Position numbers and translations under genes: made by a program. Of a DNA stretch of 11,093 bases, positions 1 through 6,984 are shown piece by piece. Numbering within the stretch: position 1 is the stretch's first letter; each line of letters opens with the position of its first letter. This DNA comes from an uncultured Bacilli bacterium (GTDB lineage: Bacteria > Bacillota_I > Bacilli_A > RF39 > UBA660). The notes under the pieces are model-generated. The model was not told where the DNA came from. It saw only the letters and a list, made by a program, of their open reading frames with translations, and made no database searches. The stretch lies in NCBI GenBank assembly GCA_947628445.1, contig CANQZX010000036.1, forward strand, positions 1 to 11,093, in the 5' to 3' direction.

Positions 1-57
1 AGTTTTCTCGGCATAAATCGCATTATTACTTATTATTGATTATTCCAAAAGTTGCAC

Positions 58-88
58 TTGACTTTTTAATTATCAAATTTATTAATAA
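58..88 (+). promoter_or_regulatory. Possible promoter of the PBP gene
   Basis: A TTGACT hexamer (58-63) resembles a sigma-A -35 box. It is followed at 16-19 bases by overlapping TATTAA / TAATAA candidates for a -10 box (80-88). The region is very A/T-rich, so -10 matches are cheap and the call rests mainly on the -35. If it is used, the PBP starts its own transcription unit rather than relying on an upstream dcw promoter. Confidence 0.35.
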
Positions 89-128
89 AATTGGCTAAAA
101 AAAATATATTTTAAAAAGAGGGACAAAT

Positions 129-2033
129 ATGTTTTATAACGAAATTCATACACGAATTAGATATATTTTTTTAGTTATTATCATTTGTTTACTTATTACT
201 ATTGGGCGGGTTTTTTATATTCAAGTTTTTCAATATCAGAAATTGTCAACTTTAGCCCAATCTTTGTGGAGCAGAGAATTACCAATTAGTGCCGATCGGG
301 GAGAGATTGTCGATCGGAAGGGGAAAATCCTGGCTACTAATATTACGACTACAAGTTTAGTAGTTATTCCCAGTCAAATTAAAAATCCAGAGCGCGTGGC
401 TAGTGATCTGGCCACAATCTTAAAAAGCGATTATTCCGATATGTTAGCCCATATTACTAAGAAAACCTCCATTGAACGTGTTCATCCCGAGGGCCGGCAA
501 TTAGATTATGCCACCGCCGAAAAAATTGCTAATTTAAATTATGATGGCGTTTATTTAGTTAAAGAATCGAAAAGATACTATCCGTATGATACAGTTTTAG
601 CCCATGTTTTGGGTTATGTGGGCATTGATAATCAAGGCTTATCCGGTTTAGAACTTTATTATGATAAATACCTAACCGGAGAGAATGGTAGTATCAAATA
701 TTTTTCCGATGGAAAAGGGCATCGCCTGCAATTATCGGAAATCTATGAAGCCCCAACAAGTGGTATAACTTTACAACTGACGATTGATTTAGATTTACAA
801 CTGGCTATCGAAAATGAATTGGATAAAGCAATGGCTAAATATAATGCTGATGGAGCTATTGCTCTGGCCATGAATCCTCAAACGGGCGAGGTTTTGGCTA
901 TGGGTAGTCGACCTAACTTTAATCCTAACGAGTACCAAAAGGCCTCCGTTGAGGTCATTAACCGGAATTTACCCATTTGGATGACTTTTGAACCCGGTTC
1001 GACATTTAAAATTATTTCCCTTACCAGTGCCATTGAAGAAAAAGCGATTAATTTATTTGAAGATACTTTTACCGATACCGGTGCAATTAAAGTCGATGAT
1101 GCTACTTTGCATTGTTGGAAACATGGGGGTCATGGTACCCAAACCTATTTAAATGTGGTGGAAAATAGTTGCAATACGGGCTTTGTTTCTATTGGCCTTA
1201 AACTCGGTACCGAAACATTAATGAAATATATTCACGAGTTTGGTTTTGGGCAAAAAACGGGCATTGATTTAAATGGGGAAGGAACAGGTATTTTATTTAA
1301 AACCCAAAACATGGGACCAGTAGAAACGGCCACAACGGCTTTTGGTCAAGGAATTAGTGTTACGCCCATTCAGCAAATTAGAGCCGTAAGTGCGGCCATT
1401 AATGGGGGAAACTTATATACTCCTTATCTCGTTGGCGCTTTCCGCGAAAGTGAAACGGGCACCGTTATTAAACAAGTAACTCCCAGAAAAGAAAAACAAG
1501 TAATTAGTAGTGATACCTCTAAATTAGTGCGTTTTGCTTTGGAAAGTGTTGTGGCCAATGGGACCGGAAAGAATGCTTATATCGAAAATTATCGCATAGG
1601 CGGTAAAACTGGAACAGCTCAAACTGTCGAAAATGGTGTATATTCGGCTAGTAAATATATTTTATCGTTTGTGGGCTTTATGCCCGCGGATAATCCCCAA
1701 ATAATTGTCTACGTAGCGATTCAAAATGCTAAAGGCGTTGTCCAATATGGGGGAACGGTTTCAGCACCCATTGCTAAAAACATTTTAACAAGTGCGATTA
1801 ATATTCTCGATATTAAGCCCTCTTTAGATGTAATGCCCCGGGTATACACTTGGCTTGACACTAAATATGTCAAATTGCCTAATGTTTTAAATCAAGATTT
1901 AAAAACTGCCCAAAAGAGTTTAAAAGGTTTTAAAATCGAATATAATGGCCAAGGTAATAAAGTAGTATATCAAATGCCGCAAGCAGATACATACGTTAAA
2001 GAAGGTAGTACCGTTGTCTTAATGTTAAATTAA
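129..2033 (+). CDS. Class B penicillin-binding protein (FtsI/SpoVD type) with C-terminal PASTA domain
   Basis: Monofunctional transpeptidase that cross-links peptidoglycan stem peptides outside the membrane, normally paired with a SEDS polymerase. Seen in the sequence: a short cytoplasmic N-terminus, one membrane anchor (about residues 11-33), and the dimerisation-domain box with RGxIxDRxG around 57-65. All three penicillin-binding motifs are present: STFK with the acyl-enzyme Ser291, SCN at 347-349, and KTG at 493-495. A single PASTA-like domain spans about 578-634. The length of 634 residues is normal for the family. The start is supported by AGAGGGA at 117-123. mraY follows after 82 bases, the order found in the dcw cluster (pbpB/spoVD then mraY). 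The family cannot tell a division (FtsI/PBP2B) from a sporulation (SpoVD) role. Proximity to mraY and lack of visible sporulation genes favour division. No catalytic defect is seen. Confidence 0.95.
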   Translation: MFYNEIHTRIRYIFLVIIICLLITIGRVFYIQVFQYQKLSTLAQSLWSRELPISADRGEIVDRKGKILATNITTTSLVVIPSQIKNPERVASDLATILKSDYSDMLAHITKKTSIERVHPEGRQLDYATAEKIANLNYDGVYLVKESKRYYPYDTVLAHVLGYVGIDNQGLSGLELYYDKYLTGENGSIKYFSDGKGHRLQLSEIYEAPTSGITLQLTIDLDLQLAIENELDKAMAKYNADGAIALAMNPQTGEVLAMGSRPNFNPNEYQKASVEVINRNLPIWMTFEPGSTFKIISLTSAIEEKAINLFEDTFTDTGAIKVDDATLHCWKHGGHGTQTYLNVVENSCNTGFVSIGLKLGTETLMKYIHEFGFGQKTGIDLNGEGTGILFKTQNMGPVETATTAFGQGISVTPIQQIRAVSAAINGGNLYTPYLVGAFRESETGTVIKQVTPRKEKQVISSDTSKLVRFALESVVANGTGKNAYIENYRIGGKTGTAQTVENGVYSASKYILSFVGFMPADNPQIIVYVAIQNAKGVVQYGGTVSAPIAKNILTSAINILDIKPSLDVMPRVYTWLDTKYVKLPNVLNQDLKTAQKSLKGFKIEYNGQGNKVVYQMPQADTYVKEGSTVVLMLN

Positions 2034-2087
2034 TGTCTAATAATGTCAATTATGTTTTAAAAAGCCAAAGAAATAATAAATATATAG

Positions 2088-2093
2088 TATAAT
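2088..2093 (+). promoter_or_regulatory. Perfect -10 box (TATAAT) upstream of mraY
   Basis: TATAAT at 2088-2093 ends 22 bases before the mraY ATG, giving an expected leader of about 16 nt that begins just ahead of the ribosome binding site AAAGAGGTG (2103-2111). No convincing -35 hexamer lies 16-18 bases upstream. mraY may therefore have its own weak promoter besides read-through from the PBP gene. Confidence 0.4.
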
Positions 2094-2115
2094 AATTAAA
2101 TGAAAGAGGTGTTAT

Positions 2116-3108
2116 ATGTTAATACTTGCCAAAGCGGCGATGGCCATATTACTAGGATTTGTCTTATCTTTAATTACGGCTTTAATTGTTATTCCTCTTT
2201 TTCAAAAATTACATTTGGGCCAAAGTGTCAGTAAATTAATTTCGAAAAGACATTTAAAAAAAGAAGGAACACCAACCATGGGTGGGGTAATTTTTATTAT
2301 CCCGGTGGTTTTATCGTTAATTTTCCTTTATTTAAATAAAAGTATCGATATTAGTTACAATCTTATTATTGTCGTTTTTGTTTTCTGTGCTTATGGCTTG
2401 TTGGGCTTTATCGATGACTTTTTAAAAGTTAAATATAAAAATAATAATGGTTTATCGTTAATTACGAAATTTTTAATTCAAATGGTTATTGCCCTTATCT
2501 TCTTCTATTTATTTATGAAAGGTGGCGGCGATTCCACTTTACGGGTAACTTTCTTAAACTTATCTATTCCACTTGGTTGGACCTTTGGCTTATTTATCTT
2601 ATTTTTACTTGTTGGTACTACCAATGCCGTTAATATTACTGATGGCTTGGATGGCTTAGCGGCTGGACTTTCTGCAATTGCCTTCTTTGCTTTTGGAATT
2701 ATCTCTTGGAACACCGGTTGGCTTGAGGGCTATCAAGAAATAGCCATTTTCTGTTTCCTTTTAGTCGGGGCTTTAGGCGGATTTTTAATGTTTAATACCC
2801 ATCCAGCGAAAATCTTCATGGGCGATTTAGGTTCCTTGGCTTTAGGCGGTGCCTTAGCCAGTATTGCCATTATTACGCGTCACGAACTATCTTTAGCCAT
2901 TATCGGTGGGGTCTTTGTTATTGAAACCTTAAGTAGTTTAATTCAAATTATTGCCATTCGGCAATTTGGCAAAAAGATTTTTTTAAAAGCCCCTCTGCAT
3001 CATCATTTTGAGGAACTAGGTTGGATCGAACAAGATATTATTAAATTATTTTGGATTTTAGGTCTTATCTTAGCGATGGCGGCTATAACCTATGGTGTAT
3101 GGCTTTAA
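2116..3108 (+). CDS. mraY: Phospho-N-acetylmuramoyl-pentapeptide-transferase (MraY)
   Basis: Transfers phospho-MurNAc-pentapeptide from UDP to undecaprenyl phosphate to give lipid I, the first membrane step of peptidoglycan synthesis. It is a polytopic membrane protein. Seen: the cytoplasmic KKEGTPTMGG box (48-57), the paired aspartates of FIDDF (D100, D101), the N-x-x-D signature NAVNITDGLDG (170-180), the HPAKIFMGDLGS box (229-240, D237), and the conserved histidine loop HHH at 295-297. Many hydrophobic segments are consistent with about ten transmembrane helices. The length of 330 residues is typical. A strong AAAGAGGTG site precedes the ATG. It follows the PBP gene on the same strand, but murD and ftsW, its usual downstream neighbours, are not next to it. 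A stem-loop with T-run overlaps its stop codon. Confidence 0.97.
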   Translation: MLILAKAAMAILLGFVLSLITALIVIPLFQKLHLGQSVSKLISKRHLKKEGTPTMGGVIFIIPVVLSLIFLYLNKSIDISYNLIIVVFVFCAYGLLGFIDDFLKVKYKNNNGLSLITKFLIQMVIALIFFYLFMKGGGDSTLRVTFLNLSIPLGWTFGLFILFLLVGTTNAVNITDGLDGLAAGLSAIAFFAFGIISWNTGWLEGYQEIAIFCFLLVGALGGFLMFNTHPAKIFMGDLGSLALGGALASIAIITRHELSLAIIGGVFVIETLSSLIQIIAIRQFGKKIFLKAPLHHHFEELGWIEQDIIKLFWILGLILAMAAITYGVWL

Positions 3109-3120
3109 GCCATCTTTTTT
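3099..3120 (+). terminator. Short rho-independent terminator overlapping the mraY stop
   Basis: ATGGC (3099-3103) and GCCAT (3109-3113) form a 5-bp stem around a TTTAA loop that contains the mraY TAA stop (3106-3108). It is followed by C and six T residues (3115-3120). The symmetry extends to ATGGCTT/AAGCCAT through the loop. The stem is short, so termination may be partial. It would separate mraY from the ABC transporter gene, which has its own promoter just downstream. Confidence 0.5.
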
Positions 3121-3121
3121 A

Positions 3122-3150
3122 TTGCTGTAAAAAATAATTAGTGATAAAAT
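3122..3150 (+). promoter_or_regulatory. Promoter of the ABC transporter gene (extended -10)
   Basis: TTGCTG (3122-3127), a 17-base spacer, then TAAAAT (3145-3150) preceded by TGA, forming an extended -10 (TGnTAnAAT type). The expected start near 3157 falls on the AAGGA ribosome binding site (3157-3161), giving a leader of only about 16 nt. The -35 matches only TTG of the consensus, so the extended -10 carries the call. Confidence 0.5.
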
Positions 3151-3172
3151 AGCACCAAGGAATGAAGTTAAA

Positions 3173-4894
3173 ATGAAAAAGATCAAAGAGTTTAAAACTA
3201 TTTTAAAAATAGCTCAAAAGTATAAATTCAAAATTCTTTTTTGCTTTCTCGGTATTTTTATAAGTAGTATTTCCTTTGCCTTAGTGGGTTATCTCAATGG
3301 GCGGGCCTTAGAAGAAATTACGAAATTAAATTTAAATAACGCGATTTTATTTTTACTAATATATTTTTTTACCGATGTCATTGGTTGTATCTTAGAACGC
3401 TTTTCGTTTAGTAAATTATCTAAAGTAGAGGTTAAGATGGCTCGTGAATGTTCGTATCACACTTACCAAAAAGTTTTAGCTTTGCCGGCCTATGCTTTTG
3501 AAGAAAAAAATAGTGGAGAGTTTATCAACCGGATTACCCATGATACCGAAACAATTGTTAATTCCTTTGATCAAATCTTTGATATCATTTCGCGTTTAAT
3601 AACCTCCTTAGTTATTTATATTTACATCTGTTTTAATTCTTCTTTAATTGCCCTTGAAATTGTTATTTTCATTGTTATTTTTGCTTTAGTGGTTAAATAT
3701 TTTCATCCTAAATTAGAAGAGGTTAATAAAGCGCGCAAAAAGATCAATGATTATACAGTTTCTCAAGTGACCGAATCAATAAGAGGCATAAGAGAAATCA
3801 AAACTTTAGGCATTAAAAACTCGCTATTTAATAATCTCAGGGACTTAATTTATCAATCATTTAATGCCTCAAAGCGGGAAATAAAAATTAATTTTAATTA
3901 TGATACGATATCCATTATTTTAAAAACTCTTTTAGAGGTTGGTTCCTTTATCACCGGAGCGATTTTACTTTATTATCACCAAATTAGTTTAACTTTCTTT
4001 ATTGCTATTACTTATTATATCTATCGTTATACTTGGATTATTGAAAATATTACCTCATTTACTAAAACTTATAATGATGTTCTAGTTTCTGTATCTCGAA
4101 TTAACGAAATTTTGGAAAATAAATTATTTCCTGATGTAAAGTTTGGTAATCAAAATTTACTTAATTGTGCAGGGGTAATTAAGTTTAATAATGTAACTTT
4201 TAGTTATCCAAAAGAACAAGCTATATTAAAGAGCTTTAATATTACTTTCAAACCCCATCAAAAAATTGGCATTGTTGGTAAAAGTGGGCAAGGTAAAACC
4301 ACTATTTTCAATCTTTTAACCCGAGTTTTTGATACCAATATTGGCACTATTACAATTGATGGCGTTAATATTCAAGATTTAAGTGAAGAAAATTTAAGAC
4401 AAAATATAGCTATTATTCGGCAAGAACCATTCTTATTTAATAAAACAATTAAGGAAAACTTTTTATATTTAGATCCTAAATTAACCCTTAAAGAAATTCG
4501 TAAATATTGTAAACTGGCTTATATTGACGATTATTTTATGAGTTTACCAAAAAAATATAATACGATTTTAGGTGAAGGTGGTGTCAATTTATCGGGTGGG
4601 CAAAAACAACGCTTAGCGATTGCTCGGGCTTTTGCTAAGAAAAGTAAAATAATTCTTTTTGATGAAGCCACTAGTGCTTTAGATAATGAATCTCAAAATT
4701 ATATTAAAAAAGTAATCGATGATTTGGTTGTTGATCATACGGTATTAATTATTGCCCATCGTTTATCTACTATCATTGATGCGGATATTATTTATGTCAT
4801 TGATAATGGCGAGGTAGCTGCGAAGGGAACTCATCAAGAATTAATTAAAAAATCTAAAATATATCAACAACTTTATAAAAGTGAATTGCAATAA
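3173..4894 (+). CDS. ABC exporter half-transporter (TMD-NBD fusion, MdlB/MsbA-like)
   Basis: ATP-driven exporter subunit of the type that works as a dimer in the cytoplasmic membrane. Substrate unknown; multidrug, lipid and peptide export are all possible. Seen: an N-terminal six-helix transmembrane region (about 20-300), then a complete nucleotide-binding domain with the aromatic A-loop Tyr345 region, Walker A GKSGQGKT (369-376), Q-loop Gln417, signature LSGGQ (473-477), Walker B ending in the catalytic Glu498 of FDE, D-loop SALD (501-504) and switch His529. All ATPase residues are present, so a homodimer would be competent. No partner half-transporter adjoins it and no N-terminal peptidase C39 domain is seen. 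It sits alone between mraY and a convergent gene, with its own promoter. The start follows AAGGA at 3157-3161, with a rather long 11-nt spacing. Confidence 0.93.
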   Translation: MKKIKEFKTILKIAQKYKFKILFCFLGIFISSISFALVGYLNGRALEEITKLNLNNAILFLLIYFFTDVIGCILERFSFSKLSKVEVKMARECSYHTYQKVLALPAYAFEEKNSGEFINRITHDTETIVNSFDQIFDIISRLITSLVIYIYICFNSSLIALEIVIFIVIFALVVKYFHPKLEEVNKARKKINDYTVSQVTESIRGIREIKTLGIKNSLFNNLRDLIYQSFNASKREIKINFNYDTISIILKTLLEVGSFITGAILLYYHQISLTFFIAITYYIYRYTWIIENITSFTKTYNDVLVSVSRINEILENKLFPDVKFGNQNLLNCAGVIKFNNVTFSYPKEQAILKSFNITFKPHQKIGIVGKSGQGKTTIFNLLTRVFDTNIGTITIDGVNIQDLSEENLRQNIAIIRQEPFLFNKTIKENFLYLDPKLTLKEIRKYCKLAYIDDYFMSLPKKYNTILGEGGVNLSGGQKQRLAIARAFAKKSKIILFDEATSALDNESQNYIKKVIDDLVVDHTVLIIAHRLSTIIDADIIYVIDNGEVAAKGTHQELIKKSKIYQQLYKSELQ

Positions 4895-4937
4895 TTAAAG
4901 AAATTATTTTTAGAAATATTACAAAATAACTGAATAA

Positions 4938-5828
4938 TTATTCTATAATTGTAAGTACATATTTTATTAAATTATTCTTTACTATTTTATCTTTTAATTT
5001 ATTAATTGAAAAAGTTTTACTACCGGAATAATTAAGTGATGCTCCACAATGATAAATATCTTTTTGGTCTAATATAATGTACCGATCATGAAAATCATTA
5101 TTATAAATTACTTTTAAATTATTATATTGTTTTTGATATTTATCTATATCTATTTGTTTTAATAAGCCATTAGTTTTACATATTATAATTACATCAGTTT
5201 TTATAATTCTTATCATGTCTAAAACAGATTTGTCTGCATAATTATCAATAATAATTATATTATCTCGGGCCTCTTTTAAAATATCTACGATTTTGGAATA
5301 AGCATCATAGATTTGGCCATCAAAATAAATTTCATTATCTTTTTTCTTTTCTTCTAATTTGTTAAAAGATTCTTGCAATAATTTGATATCTTCCTCATGT
5401 TTTATCACTAAATTGTTAATATATTTCTGTTCAATTAATTCATTAGAAATATATTTTCGCATTAATACAAAAGCATCCATGATAGCAATACTAACTTGAG
5501 TTGCAACAGTAGATTTTAAAATAGTGGCAAGCATCGCTACACCTTGTTCGGTAAAAACACGAGGATTATATCTTCTACCACCATGATTATTATTCACTAA
5601 ACTTGAGGTCGAAAATTTCGACCTCAAAAAATCCCATTCATTATTTGACAATAACCAAGAGAATCTTTCTGGAAATTTTTGTGAATTATTTCTTACTGCT
5701 TCATTAATTCTTTTTGTTTGAACTCCATAAAGTTTTGCTAAATCTGAGTCAAGCATTACTTGTTTTCCTCTTATTTCATAAATCATATTTTCAATTTTTT
5801 CTTCATTTTTTAATACAACATTATTCAT
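4938..5828 (-). CDS. ORF6N-domain protein with C-terminal PLD-like (variant HKD) domain
   Basis: Seen (numbering from the upstream ATG at 5834): an ORF6N DNA-binding-type domain at about 15-128, recognisable from VMLDSDLAKLYGV, the RFSW region, NNHGGRRYNPRVFTEQGVAML (83-102) and the following helix. A charged, probably coiled-coil linker spans about 130-168. A C-terminal domain follows with IIIIDNYAD (193-201) and H249-x-R251-x4-D256 then GASLN (264-268), which resembles one half of a phospholipase D-like HKD active site with Arg replacing Lys. ORF6N occurs in phage antirepressor-like and mobile-element proteins; the molecular role of this fusion is not established. Start choice: AAGGGGG (5836-5842) is 7 nt from the ATG at 5828 but only 1 nt from the one at 5834, so 5828 (296 residues) is preferred. 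ATA is frequent for Ile (four of six at 208-218), unlike its neighbours, suggesting acquisition. Confidence 0.85.
   Translation of the reverse strand: MNNVVLKNEEKIENMIYEIRGKQVMLDSDLAKLYGVQTKRINEAVRNNSQKFPERFSWLLSNNEWDFLRSKFSTSSLVNNNHGGRRYNPRVFTEQGVAMLATILKSTVATQVSIAIMDAFVLMRKYISNELIEQKYINNLVIKHEEDIKLLQESFNKLEEKKKDNEIYFDGQIYDAYSKIVDILKEARDNIIIIDNYADKSVLDMIRIIKTDVIIICKTNGLLKQIDIDKYQKQYNNLKVIYNNDFHDRYIILDQKDIYHCGASLNYSGSKTFSINKLKDKIVKNNLIKYVLTIIE
5603..5627. repeat. Perfect 25-nt palindrome inside the ORF6N gene
   Basis: Two 12-nt arms, TTGAGGTCGAAA (5603-5614) and its exact reverse complement (5616-5627), surround a single central A (5615). It encodes the LRSKFSTS stretch (about residues 70-77) of the ORF6N domain. 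The flanking run of A lies after the right arm on the plus strand, so it is not a terminator for either gene direction. It could be an operator-like site, an mRNA hairpin, or partly a by-product of a conserved peptide. Confidence 0.9.
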
Positions 5829-5847
5829 ATTCATTCCCCCTTACTAT

Positions 5848-5879
5848 GAACATAAATAAACTATAACAAATGTATGTTC
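5848..5879. repeat. Inverted repeat around the ORF6N -10 box
   Basis: Arms GAACATAAAT (5848-5857) and ATGTATGTTC (5870-5879) match as an inverted repeat at 9 of 10 positions, separated by 12 bases that contain the TATAGT -10 box (5860-5865, minus strand). This layout is that of a repressor operator. A dimer bound to both arms would cover the -10 region and transcription start. Confidence 0.55.
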
Positions 5880-5888
5880 GCGTGCCAA
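5860..5888 (-). promoter_or_regulatory. Strong promoter of the ORF6N gene
   Basis: On the minus strand: -35 TTGGCA (5888-5883, 5 of 6 to TTGACA), a spacer of exactly 17 bases, -10 TATAGT (5865-5860, 5 of 6 to TATAAT) with an upstream TGT extension. The expected start is near 5853, giving a leader of about 25 nt before the ATG at 5828. This is the best full promoter match in the window. It lies in the 60-odd bases after the ftsW stop, so the gene need not depend on ftsW transcription. Confidence 0.65.
5867..5880 (-). promoter_or_regulatory. LexA/SOS-box-like operator in the promoter spacer
   Basis: The minus strand reads CGAACATACATTTG. The left half is identical to the Gram-positive LexA half-site CGAAC and the central ATAC fits the usual R-N-R-Y. 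The right half ATTTG matches a symmetric GTTCG at three of five positions. The site sits wholly between the -35 and -10 boxes, where a repressor would block polymerase. Binding by LexA is inferred. The ORF6N protein itself or another repressor is possible. Confidence 0.45.
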
Positions 5889-5895
5889 TTATATT

Positions 5896-6984
5896 TTACT
5901 TGTTTTTCGAAATATTTAAAATAATTCCAATACTGGCCATACTAACAAGTAATGAAGATCCCCCATAACTAAAGAAAGGTAATGTTACTCCGGTGACGGG
6001 AATTAAACCAATAACTACGGCAATATTTAAAAGGGCTTGCACAATGATACCCCCGCCGAGGCCAAAACTTAAATATTTAGCAAATAAATCATGAGATTTT
6101 AAACTTATTTTAATAATTCGATAGGTAATAAAGGCAAAAAAGGCGGTGACAATTAAAATACCTAAAAAGCCAAATTCTTCGGAAATAATGGAGAAAATAA
6201 AATCCGTTTGGGGTTCGGGAAGATAGAATTGTTTTTGCCGAGACTTTAAAAAACCTTGACCGAGTAGTCCTCCAGGACCAATAGCATAAAGAGACTGAAT
6301 AATTTGATAACCACTACCCAAAGGATCACTCCAAGGATTTAAAAAAGAGATAATTCTAAGCATTCGATAAGGAGCAACAATTATTAAGGCCACAATACCT
6401 AAAAGCCCTAGTAAACCCACTTTAATAAAAAAAGAAAGTTTGACGCCCGAGATAAAAATCATTAATATTAAAGTTAAAACAATTACCATGGCAGTTCCAA
6501 AATCAGGTTCCAGCATTATTAAAAGAAAAAAGGTGGCAATAACTAGTAATAGGGGTAAAACACCTTTTTTAATATCTTTAATGATTCGATTATTGCGACT
6601 TAAGTATTTGGCAACATAAATAATTAAACCCAGTTTAGCAAACTCACTCGGTTGAATTCCTAAACCCCCAAAACCAAACCAACTTCTCGAACCATTGCGG
6701 ATACTACCAATGCCCGGGATTAAAACTAAAACTAAGAGTGTTAAACAAACTAGCAAAATTAAATTAGCTTTTTTTTCATATAAATGATAATCTATTTTAC
6801 TTAAAACGATAATGGCAATAATTCCTAAAAGGAGAAAAAAACTTTGGGATTTGACAAACTTAAACGGATCATTATATTTATATTCCGCCCAAATTGAACT
6901 GGCAGAATAAATCATAATGATTCCAAAAATAGCAATAAGTAAAACTGCTAAAAAAAGTAATTTATCATATTGTTTATTTTTCAT
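5896..6984 (-). CDS. ftsW: SEDS peptidoglycan glycosyltransferase, FtsW/SpoVE type
   Basis: Polymerises lipid II into glycan strands in the membrane, in complex with a class B PBP such as the one encoded at 129-2033. Seen: about ten hydrophobic segments across 362 residues, IMIYSASS in the first helix (23-30), GSRSWFGFGG then QPSEFAKL (98-118), LEPDFGTA (158-165), the family box NPWSDPLGSGYQ (216-227), EPQTDFIFSIISEEFGF (257-273) with the putative catalytic Asp261, and the terminal GVTLPFFSYGGSS (332-344). The YLPEPQTDFIFSI wording fits FtsW/SpoVE better than RodA, but RodA cannot be excluded. AAGGGA lies just upstream of the ATG with short spacing. In a classical dcw cluster this gene follows mraY-murD on the same strand. 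Here it is on the opposite strand, 2.8 kb from mraY, with the ORF6N gene downstream and a divergent lysozyme gene upstream. Confidence 0.92.
   Translation of the reverse strand: MKNKQYDKLLFLAVLLIAIFGIIMIYSASSIWAEYKYNDPFKFVKSQSFFLLLGIIAIIVLSKIDYHLYEKKANLILLVCLTLLVLVLIPGIGSIRNGSRSWFGFGGLGIQPSEFAKLGLIIYVAKYLSRNNRIIKDIKKGVLPLLLVIATFFLLIMLEPDFGTAMVIVLTLILMIFISGVKLSFFIKVGLLGLLGIVALIIVAPYRMLRIISFLNPWSDPLGSGYQIIQSLYAIGPGGLLGQGFLKSRQKQFYLPEPQTDFIFSIISEEFGFLGILIVTAFFAFITYRIIKISLKSHDLFAKYLSFGLGGGIIVQALLNIAVVIGLIPVTGVTLPFFSYGGSSLLVSMASIGIILNISKNK

Noticed and set aside
3..98. Open frame running in from the left edge to a TAA at 96-98
   Set aside because: About 31 residues with no recognisable family. 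The other two frames also stop near the edge, so I cannot tell whether it is the tail of an upstream gene; it would also overlap the possible PBP promoter.
474..483. GAACGTGTTC palindrome as a LexA box
   Set aside because: The spacing between GAAC and GTTC is two bases rather than four, and it lies deep in the PBP coding region.
990..1000. GAACCCGGTTC palindrome as an operator
   Set aside because: Three-base centre, and it encodes the invariant EPGST stretch before the PBP active serine, which explains the bases.
2505..2714. Minus-strand 69-residue reading frame inside mraY
   Set aside because: Lies entirely opposite a strongly conserved mraY segment, has no ribosome binding site, and its Lys/Pro-rich product looks like an antisense shadow.
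4895..4943. Bidirectional terminator between the convergent ABC and ORF6N genes
   Set aside because: Only A/T arms (AATTATT with AATAATT, loop over 20 nt; GAATAATTATTC without loop). No GC stem with T-run on either strand, so no terminator is claimed.
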